Under the pieces are notes generated by a model. It was not told where the DNA came from. It did no database searches and saw only the letters and a program-made list of their open reading frames with translations. The position numbers and the translations under genes are program-made. A stretch of 64,000 nucleotides of DNA from Geomonas edaphica (lineage in GTDB: Bacteria; Desulfobacterota; Desulfuromonadia; Geobacterales; Geobacteraceae). The DNA lies in NCBI RefSeq assembly GCF_004917075.1, contig NZ_SSYB01000004.1, positions 118,780-182,779 on the forward strand, in the 5' to 3' direction. This document shows, piece after piece, positions 1 through 8,829 of the stretch. Position 1 is the first letter of the stretch, and each line of letters opens with the position of its first letter.

Positions 1-42
1 CTTTCTTTTTGAGTAAGTCGTGGAAAAGCAGAGGACAGCTTT

Positions 43-157
43 CCACGAAGTGCTGCATTGGCCCCAGCGTCCCCCCCTTTGCGAAGGGGGGATTTGCCTC
101 TGCCGAGCCAGCTAAAAATCCCCCTAAATCCCCCTTCGCAAAGGGGGACTTCAAACC
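43..157. repeat. Interspersed GC-rich palindrome, family P, copy 1
   Basis: Two C-tract/G-tract palindromes with the core CTTTGCGAAGG or CTTCGCAAAGG lie next to a CACGAAGTGCTGCATTG flank. Similar copies occur near 24.2, 45.2, 53.2 and 54.9 kb, always between genes and often with a variant of the flank GCAGCGCTTCGTGG. Positions 1-183 hold no gene that I can support; the repeat sits just past the 3' end of the cobalamin operon. Confidence 0.75.
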
Positions 158-183
158 ATCCTGTGTTGCTGAGGGGTGGGAGC

Positions 184-1266
184 CTATCCCCCAAGGACCT
201 CCGCGAGACTCTTCACCAGCAGGTCGTTTTCCTCGCTAAGCCGCACCGCAACCCTGAAATAGCGGGTGCCCAGCCCCTGGAAGTTGCTGCAGTCCCTGAT
301 CAGAAGACCCTTACCTTTCAACGCCTCGCGCAGTTGCCCTGCGGTCATCCCCTCCCGCGTTATCCGCACCAGCAGATAATTGGCCCGAGCCGGAAAGACC
401 TCAAGACCGGGAAGCGCGGAGAGTGCCGCGGCAAAGCGCACCCGCTCCGCGTCAATATAGCTTCTCGTGCGATGGCAATATTCCGACGCGGCAAGAGACG
501 CGATCCCCGCCACCTGTGCCGCCGTGTTCACGTTCCAAGGGTCCTGCTGTGCCGCAATCGCCGCGATGGTCTCGGGGCGGGCAAGCGCGTAACCGAGCCG
601 CAACCCCGGGATGCCGAAGAACTTGGTCATGGAGCGCAGCAAGACGGCGCGCGGCGCAGTCCGAATCAGGTCTTTAGCCGACTCCTCCTCGCAGAAGTCG
701 ATGAAGGCCTCGTCTAGAACCAGGAAGGTTCCGCACTCGCGGCAGGCGTCGACGATCCCGGCGACATCACCCTTCGGCACCAGGTTCCCCGCGGGGTTTC
801 CCGGATTGCAGATGAAGAGCATGTCGTAACCCTCTCCAAGCCGCTCTTTCAGCGCATCGACCGACAGTGCGAAAGCGTCGGCAGGGGAGAGGTTGAAGTA
901 GTCCGTCTGCCATCCCCCCCGCTCCAGGGCGAGCGCGTACTCCGCGAAGGCGGGAGCAACGACGAGGGCACGGCGACCGGAAAAGACGCGAGGGAGCAGG
1001 TGGATCAACTCGGTCGAACCGTTGCCGACGGCGATCTCGTCCGGCGCGCAGCCGTGGTAGGCGGCCAGAGCAAGCTTAAGCTCCGTCGCCCCCTTGTCCG
1101 GGTAATGCAGCAGACGCTCATAGCACGCCGTCAACGCCTCGCGCACCCCCGGCGCCATCCCAAGCGGATTTATGCTGGCCGAGAAGTCCAGGAGCTGCTC
1201 CGGCGCAAGACCGAGGTCCCTTGCCACGGCAAAAACGTTGCCGCCATGTTCGTGTGGGATTGCCAT
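184..1266 (-). CDS. cobD: Threonine-phosphate decarboxylase CobD (PLP-dependent)
   Basis: Class I/II aminotransferase-fold enzyme that decarboxylates L-threonine O-3-phosphate to (R)-1-amino-2-propanol phosphate, the nucleotide-loop linker of cobalamin. Seen: N-terminal HGGNVF, then LLDFSASINPLG typical of CobD, an LFICNPGNPAG substrate segment, and the PLP-lysine region SMTKFFGIPGLRLGY. I start at the ATG at 1266 (MAIPHEHGG, 360 aa) because the longer in-frame extension translates an interspersed palindrome. Last gene of the cbi operon; CbiB, which uses its product, lies directly upstream. Confidence 0.93.
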   Translation of the reverse strand: MAIPHEHGGNVFAVARDLGLAPEQLLDFSASINPLGMAPGVREALTACYERLLHYPDKGATELKLALAAYHGCAPDEIAVGNGSTELIHLLPRVFSGRRALVVAPAFAEYALALERGGWQTDYFNLSPADAFALSVDALKERLGEGYDMLFICNPGNPAGNLVPKGDVAGIVDACRECGTFLVLDEAFIDFCEEESAKDLIRTAPRAVLLRSMTKFFGIPGLRLGYALARPETIAAIAAQQDPWNVNTAAQVAGIASLAASEYCHRTRSYIDAERVRFAAALSALPGLEVFPARANYLLVRITREGMTAGQLREALKGKGLLIRDCSNFQGLGTRYFRVAVRLSEENDLLVKSLAEVLGG

Positions 1267-1288
1267 TGTTACCAACCCTGCAGATATC

Positions 1289-1325
1289 TCCCCTCGCCCT
1301 CCGGGAGAGGGGCGGGGGTGAGGGC
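1289..1325. repeat. Interspersed palindrome, family G, copy 1
   Basis: C-rich/G-rich imperfect palindrome CCCTCGCCC..GGGAGAGGGGCGGGGGTGAGGGC between cbiB and cobD. A near-identical copy lies at 24807-24845 between nikR and tadA. Elements of this look are common between genes in many proteobacteria; no transposase is nearby. Confidence 0.75.
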
Positions 1326-1349
1326 CTCGCCCTAGAGAAGACTTGGCCG

Positions 1350-2315
1350 TTATATCGTCACCTTCAAAGCCAGCATGAGCGCCATCCATCCGAGCACCAT
1401 GATCGCCTCGCTGCAATACATGAGGCGAACCACGCCCGCATATGCATGAAGGGAGAGCGGCCGCACCGGATCCCCGATGGTCGGCTTCTCCACGATCCTG
1501 CCGAAGTAGCGGTTCGCGCCGCCGAGTCTCACACCGAGCGCACCGGCTGTCGCCGCTTCCGGATAACCGCTATTTGGGGAGGCGTGATTGCGGCAGTCCC
1601 GGCGCAGGATGCGCCAACTCCCCGCACTGCTCAAGCCGCAAAGAGGCGCCGCGAGCACCATGAGCAGGCCGGTGAGCCGCGCCGGGATGAAGTTGGCGAG
1701 ATCATCAAAGCACGCCGAGGCCCAGCCGAATTCCAGATAGCGCTCGTTTTTGTACCCCACCATGGAGTCTAGCGTGTTGACCGCCTTGTACGCGATCGCC
1801 AGCGCCGGGCCTCCCAGCATCAGATAGAAAAGGGGCGCGACGACGCCGTCGCCGGTATTTTCCGCAACGGTCTCCACCGCCCCCCTGATGACCTCCGGCT
1901 CGTCCAACTGCGCAGTCTCGCGTCCCACTATGTAGGAAAGCGCAACCCTCGCGGCGGGGAGGTCACCCCGTTCCAGGGCCTTCGCCACCTTCGCCGACTC
2001 GACGTGCAGCGAACGCGCCGCAATGGAGACCCAGGCAAGGTAAAGTGCGATAAGGAAGCCGACCGCCGGGGCGACCAGCGTCCCCAGGTAGATGAGCCCG
2101 GCGGCAACGAGATAGCTGACGCCGACGGTGACGACGAGCAACGCGACTCCTGCCAGGCGGGGATCAGAGATCCGTTGGCGCAGCACCCGTTCAAGCCACG
2201 AAATCAACCATCCGATGACGACCACCGGATGCGGCAGGGTGCGCGGGTCGCCGAGAAAGAGGTCCATGACCACCGCGCCAAGCACTATCGCTATGTGCGG
2301 GTCAAGGAGTGCCAT
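1350..2315 (-). CDS. cbiB: Adenosylcobinamide-phosphate synthase CbiB
   Basis: Polytopic inner-membrane protein of about 321 aa that attaches the aminopropanol (phosphate) linker to adenosylcobyric acid. Seen: an N-terminal hydrophobic segment followed by LGDPRTLPHPVVVIGWLI, the diagnostic D-P..PHPV motif of the CbiB/CobD family; central TVAENTGDGVVAPLFY and NTLDSMVGYKNERY blocks; several membrane spans. The ATG at 2315 is chosen; a GTG one codon earlier is possible. It overlaps the 3' end of the cbiH-cbiP fusion by about 14 bases, implying translational coupling. Confidence 0.93.
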   Translation of the reverse strand: MALLDPHIAIVLGAVVMDLFLGDPRTLPHPVVVIGWLISWLERVLRQRISDPRLAGVALLVVTVGVSYLVAAGLIYLGTLVAPAVGFLIALYLAWVSIAARSLHVESAKVAKALERGDLPAARVALSYIVGRETAQLDEPEVIRGAVETVAENTGDGVVAPLFYLMLGGPALAIAYKAVNTLDSMVGYKNERYLEFGWASACFDDLANFIPARLTGLLMVLAAPLCGLSSAGSWRILRRDCRNHASPNSGYPEAATAGALGVRLGGANRYFGRIVEKPTIGDPVRPLSLHAYAGVVRLMYCSEAIMVLGWMALMLALKVTI

Positions 2316-4665
2316 CACCGGCCGTACTGCTCATGGCGCGCAGCGGCGAGATGCCGCAGATCCGGAAGATCCGCTCCAGATCCAGGTGCCGCTCCATGTG
2401 CGCCGCGAGGGCATCGAACGGGTCGGGCATCGGGACCGCTTCCGCCTGCTCCGGCAGTCCTTTCGCAAGCCTGATCCGGTTCAGAAAGGCGGTCCTGAAA
2501 CCGTGATTGTCGAAAATGCCGTGCAGGTAAGTGCCGAAGACCCGCCCATCGGCGGATACGGCACCGTCATCCACGGCGACACCCTCTCCGGAACGGCTGG
2601 TGATGCGCGAAAAGGGGGTGACTCCCTGACCGAGGACGCTTTCTCCCATGTGGATCTCGTATCCGGTTACCGCGGCGTCACAGCCGGGTGCTACCGACGC
2701 ACCTGCAGCGGAGAGTTTGGCTTCCGCCTGGTGGGTCTGTTTCTCCTTCAGCATGGTGGTCACCACGTCGAAAAGTCCAAGCCCATCAACGCGTTCAGGA
2801 CCCGACTCCACCCTTTCCGGGTCGAGCACGGTTTTCCCTAGCATCTGGTATCCGCCGCAGATGCCGACGACCGGTCCCCGGAAACGGGTAACCGCCTCGG
2901 CGATCCCCTCATCCCTGATCGACTCGAGATCGGCGAGGGTGGCCTTCGTTCCCGGCAGGATCAGGAGATCCATGGTCTCGACGAGCCAGGGCGAGCGGAC
3001 GTAGTAAAGCTCCACGTCCGGCTCTGCCTCCAACGCGGCAAAGTCTGTGTAGTTCGAGATCCGCGGAAGGCGAAGCACCCCGATGCGCAGTTTGTCACCC
3101 CGCTCCGTCTTTTGGGGCGCGGCTTCCTTCTTCTGCAGGGCGACGCTGTCCTCCTCGGGCAGGGCCAGCCCTTTGTACCAGGGAAGCACCCCGAGCACGG
3201 GCACCCCGGTCCGCTCCTCCACGTACTTTATACCGGTGGTCAGCAGCGAAGCATCGCCCCGGAACTTGTTGATGATGACCCCTTTCACGAGCGCCTTTTC
3301 TTCCGGCTGCAGGAGTTCAAGGGTGCCGACGATCTGTGCGAAGACGCCGCCCCGGTCGATGTCGGCAATGAGGATCACGGGAGCGCCCGCCATGCCCGCC
3401 ACCTTCAAGTTGGCGATATCGTGGTCGCGCAGGTTGATCTCGGCGATGCTGCCGGCCCCCTCAATGACGATGAAGGAGTAGCGGTCGCGCAACCTGGCGA
3501 AACTCTCCCGCGCCTTCAAGAAGGCCTTCGGCTTGTAGGCGTTGTACTCCTTGACCCCCATGTTGCGCACGACCTTGCCCTGCACGATCACCTGACTTCC
3601 GGTGTCGGAGTTGGGCTTCAACAGGATCGGGTTCATGTCGGTATGAGGTGCGATGCCGCAGGCCTCCGCCTGTACCCCTTGGGCGCGGCCGATCTCCCCT
3701 CCCTCGGGGGTAACCGCGGAGTTGAGCGCCATGTTCTGGGACTTGAAGGGTGCCACCGAGATGCCGCGACGCTTTAGGATGCGGCAGAAACCGGCCGCGA
3801 GCACGGACTTCCCGACGTCGGAACCGGTGCCGCAGAACATCACCGCATGCGGGTCTTCGCTAACCTCTCCCAGAGACGCCACGGCTGCGCGCTTTTTGCG
3901 GTTGGGGTTCTGGTCGTCGCCGCGGGTGGCATAACCGCGCGGGGTGACGATGCGTCCGTCGCGGCAAAGGCGCGTCGAGGAGTTGCCGATGATTACCAGC
4001 GAGAACATGTCGATGGGATGCTGCAGCATCTCGCCGAGCGTGGTGATGATGCACTCCTCACCGTCGCGGCAGGCGTTGCGGACGATGCCGACGGGGACCT
4101 GCGGACCGCGTGCCCCGATCAAGATGTCCCTGGCCTCTTCGATCTGGGTGACGCGCCCCTTGCTGCGCGGGTTGTAAAGCGCAACCACGAAATCAGCACT
4201 CGCGGCGGCCTTCAGACGTTTCCGTATCTTCGGAAGCGGCGTGAGCAGGTCGGAGAGCGATATCACGGCAAAATCGTGCATGAGCGGCGCGCCCAGCACC
4301 GAGGCTGCGGCCTGCACCGCCGAGACGCCCGGGACCACCACGATCTCGACGTCCTGGAAGGGAGCGTCCGGTTCGTCGGCGAGTTCCATGGCAAGGCCGG
4401 CCATGCCGTAGATCCCCGCGTCGCCGCTGGAGATAAGGGCAACGGTCTTACCCGAAGCGGCGATGGCGAGCGCCTGGGAGCAGCGTTCCACCTCGCGCAT
4501 CATCCCCGAGGAAAACAGGGTCTTGTTGACGAGAAGGGGTTCGATGAATTCAAGGTAGGTCCGGTAGCCGACCACCACGTCCGCCTTCTCGATCGCCTCG
4601 CGCGCCTCGAAAGTCATGTGGTTGAGCCCGCCCGGGCCGATACCTACTACGAAAAGTTGTGACAT
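2302..4665 (-). CDS. CbiH-CbiP fusion: precorrin-3B C17-methyltransferase / cobyric acid synthase
   Basis: One uninterrupted 787-aa frame carries two pathway enzymes. Residues about 1-249 are a CbiH/CobJ SAM-dependent methyltransferase (FVVGIGPGG, SSGDAGIYGMAG, VVPGVSAVQAAAS, ALYNPRSKGR) that drives ring contraction. A charged linker (about 250-272) leads to CobQ/CbiP: HAVMFCGTGSDVGKS P-loop-like dethiobiotin-synthetase fold, APFKSQNMALNS, then a class I glutaminase domain with nucleophile Cys in VVGICGGYQMLG and a late YLHGIFDN His. CobQ amidates cobyrinic acid a,c-diamide to cobyric acid. The two steps are far apart in the pathway; in the families I know they are usually separate genes. Residue positions are approximate. 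Confidence 0.93.
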   Translation of the reverse strand: MSQLFVVGIGPGGLNHMTFEAREAIEKADVVVGYRTYLEFIEPLLVNKTLFSSGMMREVERCSQALAIAASGKTVALISSGDAGIYGMAGLAMELADEPDAPFQDVEIVVVPGVSAVQAAASVLGAPLMHDFAVISLSDLLTPLPKIRKRLKAAASADFVVALYNPRSKGRVTQIEEARDILIGARGPQVPVGIVRNACRDGEECIITTLGEMLQHPIDMFSLVIIGNSSTRLCRDGRIVTPRGYATRGDDQNPNRKKRAAVASLGEVSEDPHAVMFCGTGSDVGKSVLAAGFCRILKRRGISVAPFKSQNMALNSAVTPEGGEIGRAQGVQAEACGIAPHTDMNPILLKPNSDTGSQVIVQGKVVRNMGVKEYNAYKPKAFLKARESFARLRDRYSFIVIEGAGSIAEINLRDHDIANLKVAGMAGAPVILIADIDRGGVFAQIVGTLELLQPEEKALVKGVIINKFRGDASLLTTGIKYVEERTGVPVLGVLPWYKGLALPEEDSVALQKKEAAPQKTERGDKLRIGVLRLPRISNYTDFAALEAEPDVELYYVRSPWLVETMDLLILPGTKATLADLESIRDEGIAEAVTRFRGPVVGICGGYQMLGKTVLDPERVESGPERVDGLGLFDVVTTMLKEKQTHQAEAKLSAAGASVAPGCDAAVTGYEIHMGESVLGQGVTPFSRITSRSGEGVAVDDGAVSADGRVFGTYLHGIFDNHGFRTAFLNRIRLAKGLPEQAEAVPMPDPFDALAAHMERHLDLERIFRICGISPLRAMSSTAGDGTP

Positions 4666-4681
4666 GAAACGTGGTCCTCTA

Positions 4682-5743
4682 TTACGAAATGCAGCGCAAG
4701 GCGCAGCGTGCGATGGCGATGGTGACGTTGCCGTCCTTCACCTTTTTCAAAATGAGCGAGCCCCCGTCCGAGGCGAGCAACGCGGCCGGTTCGGCGACAC
4801 CGCGAGCCCCTATCGCGGCAAAGGCGTGCTCGGACGGCGGCGAGGGAACCGCGACCTTATTCAATTCGTCGCTGCTGAAGAAAAGAAGCGGGAGTCCCTT
4901 TCTCTTCGCACAGGCCAGCAGCCCTTCCTCATCCGCCTTCGCCTCGGCCGAAGCCAGGCAGAGCACGCTTTTCAGCGAAAGAGAAAGCTGAGCCATATGT
5001 CGCTCGACCACCGCTTCGATCTCGTCAGCGGAAGTCCCTCTGTTGCAGCCGATGCCGAGGCAGAGTTCGGCAGGGCGCAGCACCAGGGTCTGTGAAGGAT
5101 CGAGCCCTTGCGGCACCGCCCCGCTGGTGACGACGACCATGCCGTCCGCGCCGGCGGCAAGCGCGTCATCCGCGTCGCGGCAAAAGAGCAGGTTCCCCTT
5201 CCCCCCGCAGTAGTCCGCCACCTTGCCGGTCGGGTCGAGAACGACGATTCGTTTTCCTTCGAGCAGCAGGGCGTTCAGCACCTTGACCCGAGAGAGGTCA
5301 TCGATGCGCCAGCCGTTTTCCTTTGCGAGCATGTCGAAGGAGGGGAGTTCGTTCGCGTCGGTTGCGGTGGTGATCACCGGCGTGGCCCCGGTAAGTTCGG
5401 CGCAGCTTGCGGCAAGCGCGTTGGCGCCGCCCAAGTGACCGGAAAGAAGAGAGACGGCGAAGCGTCCTGCGTCATCGATCGCAACCACCGCCGGGTCCTC
5501 GTCCTTCCCTTTCAGTAGCGGAGCGATCGATCGGACCACGATTCCCGTCGCCATGATGCAGACGAAGCCGTCGAAGTCAGTCCAAAGCCGCGCCATGAGA
5601 GTCGGTACCCGTTCCGCAAAAGGCACGGCCTCACCCGTCGCATGCTTCTCAAGGACGAAGAGCGAGCCAAGCGGCAGTCCGCTCTTAAGCGTCGCCCCGA
5701 GCTTCGCGCCGTTGGCGGTTATGGCGATGATGGCAACGCGCAT
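4682..5743 (-). CDS. cbiG: Cobalt-precorrin-5A hydrolase CbiG
   Basis: 353 aa. CbiG opens the delta-lactone of cobalt-precorrin-5A and releases acetaldehyde, a step found only in the anaerobic B12 route. Seen: N-terminal Rossmann-like domain with FVCIMATGIVVRSIAPLL, then AVSLLSGHLGGAN (CbiG signature), and a C-terminal CbiG_C domain with LCLGIGCNRGTS and the FFSSDELN block. The start at 5743 lies just after a heptanucleotide tandem repeat that fills the gap to cbiF, and no strong ribosome-binding site is visible, so expression may depend on coupling. Confidence 0.93.
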   Translation of the reverse strand: MRVAIIAITANGAKLGATLKSGLPLGSLFVLEKHATGEAVPFAERVPTLMARLWTDFDGFVCIMATGIVVRSIAPLLKGKDEDPAVVAIDDAGRFAVSLLSGHLGGANALAASCAELTGATPVITTATDANELPSFDMLAKENGWRIDDLSRVKVLNALLLEGKRIVVLDPTGKVADYCGGKGNLLFCRDADDALAAGADGMVVVTSGAVPQGLDPSQTLVLRPAELCLGIGCNRGTSADEIEAVVERHMAQLSLSLKSVLCLASAEAKADEEGLLACAKRKGLPLLFFSSDELNKVAVPSPPSEHAFAAIGARGVAEPAALLASDGGSLILKKVKDGNVTIAIARCALRCIS

Positions 5744-5754
5744 GGTTTTTAACC

Positions 5755-5796
5755 TAGAACATAGAACGCAGAACGTAGAACGTAGAACGTAGAACG
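5755..5796. repeat. Heptanucleotide tandem repeat (TAGAACG), six units
   Basis: Six units of 7 bp (TAGAACA, TAGAACG, CAGAACG, then three TAGAACG) fill most of the 57-bp gap between cbiF and cbiG, immediately upstream of the cbiG start on the minus strand. A unit of 7 bp changes spacing, not a reading frame, when it slips. Confidence 0.85.
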
Positions 5797-5800
5797 TTCT

Positions 5801-6574
5801 CTACCCCCTGCACCCGTGCGTGAACCCCTTGTCGTAGAGAAGCGACTTCGCCTTCATCCCTTCGCTGCGGGCGCGCAGCACGTCGCCCACTACGATGAGG
5901 GCCTGCTTGACGATCCCCGCCTCAGCCACCTTCGCGGCGATGTCGGCGAGGGTCCCGCTTATTACCTGCTCGTCCGCCCAAGACGCCTTCGCCACCACGG
6001 CCACCGGCGTGTCTTCCGTGTAGGCGCCGGAAAGAAGCTCCTCGACCACCTTCCCGATCATGGAGACGGAAAGGTAGATGACCAGGGTGGCACCGATCCG
6101 GGCGATGCTGGAAAGCTGCTCCCGCTCCGGCACCGGCGTCCTTCCCGCGAGACGGGTGATGACAACCGTCTGCGACACCTCCGGCAGGGTCAGTTCCTGC
6201 TTGAGCGCGGCTGCAGCCGCGAAGGCGCTCGTGACGCCGGGAACAACCTCGTAGCCGATGCCGAGGCGGTCGAGCTCCTCCATCTGCTCCTGGATGGCGC
6301 CGTAGATCGAGGGGTCGCCGGTGTGCAGCCGTACCACGCGCTGCCCGGCCACGATCGCTTCCGCCAGAACGGCGGTGGTCTCCTCGAGATCCATGCCGGC
6401 CGAATCCCAGACGCGGGCGTTCGGTGCGTAGGTGCGCACCAGCTCGCGGTCGACTAGGCTTCCGGCGTAGACGATGACGTCCGCCTCGCCCAGAAGACGC
6501 GCACCCTTAACGGTGATCAGCTCAGCGTCGCCGGGGCCGGCGCCGACAAAATGGACTATGTTCTCTTTCGACAC
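5801..6574 (-). CDS. cbiF: Cobalt-precorrin-4 C11-methyltransferase CbiF
   Basis: 257-aa SAM-dependent tetrapyrrole methylase. Seen: VHFVGAGPGDAELITVKG at the N-terminus (glycine-rich SAM loop), VIYAGSLVD typical of CbiF/CobM, LHTGDPSIYGAIQEQM, and VVPGVTSAFAAAA followed by the TRLAGRTPVPERE segment. The start codon is GTG at 6574 with AAAGG upstream. Gene order places it between cbiL and cbiG, matching pathway neighbours: CbiF makes precorrin-5A, the CbiG substrate. Confidence 0.94.
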   Translation of the reverse strand: MSKENIVHFVGAGPGDAELITVKGARLLGEADVIVYAGSLVDRELVRTYAPNARVWDSAGMDLEETTAVLAEAIVAGQRVVRLHTGDPSIYGAIQEQMEELDRLGIGYEVVPGVTSAFAAAAALKQELTLPEVSQTVVITRLAGRTPVPEREQLSSIARIGATLVIYLSVSMIGKVVEELLSGAYTEDTPVAVVAKASWADEQVISGTLADIAAKVAEAGIVKQALIVVGDVLRARSEGMKAKSLLYDKGFTHGCRG

Positions 6575-6620
6575 GGGATACCTTTCAAAAAAGGGATCAT
6601 GCTTTCAAATCCCAATTCAT

Positions 6621-6742
6621 TTAACGCAAAGACGCAAAGCCGCCAAGGCGCCAAGAAAACCATAAACAGGGTAAAGGCAGAGGCTGACACCCTTACATCG
6701 ATTACCTTTGCGTCTCCGCGCCTTTGCGTCTTTGCGTTAAAG
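6621..6742. repeat. Paired inverted CGCAAAG-type repeat, copy 1
   Basis: Two arms of about 37 bp in inverted orientation (left starts TTAACGCAAAGACGCAAAG, right ends CTTTGCGTTAAAG) flank a 48-bp unrelated centre. The element occupies most of the 187-bp gap between cbiL and cbiF. Related pairs occur at 11050-11144 and 18909-19059. As RNA it would form a long stem inside the cbi transcript. Confidence 0.85.
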
Positions 6743-6761
6743 ATTCTAAGATTTCATCCGT

Positions 6762-7472
6762 TTACAGCGGATTCTTCCTGACGATCAGCATGGAGAGATA
6801 ATCGAGCTTCCGCCCCAGGAGAGCCTCCAAGTCGTGGTGCACCTCTTCATCGGCGGAACCGACCCGACGCACGAAGACGCCGCTTTTCTCGCGCCCCAGT
6901 TCCTTCAACGCCGCGTACACGGCATCGAAAACCCGACTTACCTTCATGAGCACCACGGTGTCGAACTCATCGAGGGTCCGCTTCAGTTCGTCCTTCTCGT
7001 AGGTGGCTGGAAGGATGGCGATCCGCTCGGCGCCGAGCCCCAGCGGCAGTCCGGAAACGGCCGAGGAGGCGAGGATACTGGAGATCCCCGGCACTACTTC
7101 TATCTTTATTTCTGGATACTTAGCGAGGAAGATCCGGTGGATGTAGAGGTAGGTGGAGTAAAGAAACGGGTCGCCGATGGTGACGAAGGCCACGTCCTTC
7201 CCCTGGGCTATGCGCTGCGCGACCTGGTCCGCAGCCTCCTCCCAATAAGGATCGAGCCCCTTCATATCCTTCACCATCGGGAAGAGCTGGACCAGCACCT
7301 CCTGCCGGCTGCGATCGATGAACTCCTCGACGATGGAGAGCGCGTAGCTGCCGCCTTCCGCCGCCCCGGTCGGAGCGCAGATGACATCCACGCTCCTCAA
7401 AATCCGCTCCGCCTTCCTGGTCAACAGCTCCGGATCGCCCGGCCCTACCCCTACCGCGTAGACAACCGCCAC
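6762..7472 (-). CDS. cbiL: Cobalt-precorrin-2 C20-methyltransferase CbiL
   Basis: 236-aa SAM-dependent methylase, first methylation after cobalt insertion. Seen: VYAVGVGPGDPELLTRKA, TIGDPFLYSTYLYIHR and EVVPGISSILASSAVSGLPL. It starts with GTG at 7472; the stop of cbiET and this start share one base (TAGTG), and GGGGAGGAG lies just upstream, so the two are translationally coupled. 236 aa is normal for CbiL/CobI. Confidence 0.94.
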   Translation of the reverse strand: MAVVYAVGVGPGDPELLTRKAERILRSVDVICAPTGAAEGGSYALSIVEEFIDRSRQEVLVQLFPMVKDMKGLDPYWEEAADQVAQRIAQGKDVAFVTIGDPFLYSTYLYIHRIFLAKYPEIKIEVVPGISSILASSAVSGLPLGLGAERIAILPATYEKDELKRTLDEFDTVVLMKVSRVFDAVYAALKELGREKSGVFVRRVGSADEEVHHDLEALLGRKLDYLSMLIVRKNPL

Positions 7473-8689
7473 TACTCCTCCCCTTTCCAGGCCGAGATGA
7501 CGTAGACCGGGTTATGGGCAGCGAACATCTTGTACTCGGTGAGGCTGCGGGTCTTGGAGATGTTGACGCAGGTGACCTCGACGGTGTAGCCGTGGTCTTC
7601 GAGGAATTCCACCGACTTGGTGAGGGTGTCCAGGGTCACCGCGTTCAGCACGATAAAGCCGTCGGGCTTCAGGCGCTTGTCGACCGCCTCAATGATCTCC
7701 TCCAGCATACCGCCGGAGCCACCGATGAAGACGCGGTCCGGGTCGGGGAGATCCTCCAACCCTTCAGGGGCGTAGGTTTCCATCACGGTGACGTTTCTGG
7801 CCACGAACTTCTTGAGATTTTCCTTCAGGAAGCTCAGGTACTGCGGGTTCTTCTCGAGGGCGAAGATGCGCCCGTTGGGCATCAGGTTCCCCGCCTCGAT
7901 GGAGACCGATCCGCTCCCTGCGCCGATATCCCACATCACCAGGTCGTCCTGGAGCTGCAGCTTGCCGAGCGTGATGGCGCGCACCTCTTCCTTGGTGATC
8001 AGCTTCTTGGCGGTGGCGAACTCGTCGTCCCTGATGCCGATCATCGGGTAGTTCTGGAGGTTAGGCTCCCAGGTCTTGATGAGGATGAGGATGTTGAGCG
8101 GCGAGCAGGTCACTTCCGCCAGCCCGCGGATGTCGGTTTTGGTGAACTTCTCGGTGGGAAGCCCCAGGTCCTCGCAGACCCAGGCCTCGTACCCCTCGGC
8201 ACCGCGCCCGATCAGTTCCCTGGCGATGACGGCCGGGGTGTTGACGCTGTCGGTGAGGACGGCGATCTTTTCCGAGGCGATGATGCGGTCAAGGGCGGGT
8301 TTGATCCCCCTGCCGTGCACCGAGACGAAGGTCGCGTCGTCCCAGGGCTCCTTGATCCTCGCAAAGGCGTACTGGATGCTGGTGACGTTCGGGTAGATCT
8401 CGACCCGCTCCTTGGGGAGGTTCCTGAGCAGGAAACGCGCGACACCGAAGAAGTTGGGATCGCCCGAGCCGAGAACGACGGTCCGCTTCTCCGTGTGCTT
8501 CAGGTGCTCCAGCATGATGGAGAGGTCTTCCAGGGGACGCTTCTCCCCCTTGAAGTCTGGGAAGATGTCCAGGAGACGCTTGTGGCCGATCAGTACCTCG
8601 GCCTGGTCGATCACCTCGAGTGCCTGTTTGCCGAAACCTTCCCATCCTTCGATACCGGCGCCGACAAGATAGATCTTTTGCTCCGCCAT
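7472..8689 (-). CDS. cbiET: Bifunctional cobalt-precorrin-7 C5-methyltransferase / decarboxylating C15-methyltransferase CbiET
   Basis: 405 aa, CbiE and CbiT joined as in CobL. CbiE part (about 1-200): IYLVGAGIEGWEGF, VVLGSGDPNFFGVARF, VTSIQYAFARI. CbiT part (about 220-400): class I methyltransferase with VMWDIGAGSGSVSIEAG (SAM loop), FALEKNPQYLSF and DRVFIGGSGGMLEEI. The enzyme methylates C5 and C15 and decarboxylates the C12 acetate. It sits between cbiD and cbiL and overlaps cbiL by one base. Confidence 0.95.
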   Translation of the reverse strand: MAEQKIYLVGAGIEGWEGFGKQALEVIDQAEVLIGHKRLLDIFPDFKGEKRPLEDLSIMLEHLKHTEKRTVVLGSGDPNFFGVARFLLRNLPKERVEIYPNVTSIQYAFARIKEPWDDATFVSVHGRGIKPALDRIIASEKIAVLTDSVNTPAVIARELIGRGAEGYEAWVCEDLGLPTEKFTKTDIRGLAEVTCSPLNILILIKTWEPNLQNYPMIGIRDDEFATAKKLITKEEVRAITLGKLQLQDDLVMWDIGAGSGSVSIEAGNLMPNGRIFALEKNPQYLSFLKENLKKFVARNVTVMETYAPEGLEDLPDPDRVFIGGSGGMLEEIIEAVDKRLKPDGFIVLNAVTLDTLTKSVEFLEDHGYTVEVTCVNISKTRSLTEYKMFAAHNPVYVISAWKGEE

Positions 8690-8829
8690 GGCCCGCTCCT
8701 TTCTTCATCGCAATTCAAAGGTCTAACTTCACGCCGCCCCAGACGCCCCCTCCCCTTCGGTCGCTCTCCCCTCCGCCGCGAAGCGAAGAGAGGAGACCCG
8801 TCAGAGGGAAACCGTACTGCGGGCGAAAA

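Noticed and set aside
6616..6660. GEMM (cyclic di-nucleotide) riboswitch suggested by ACGCAAAGCCGCC
   Set aside because: The sequence is part of an inverted CGCAAAG repeat present three times; the tetraloop and receptor helix of GEMM are absent, and it lies at the end of cbiL.
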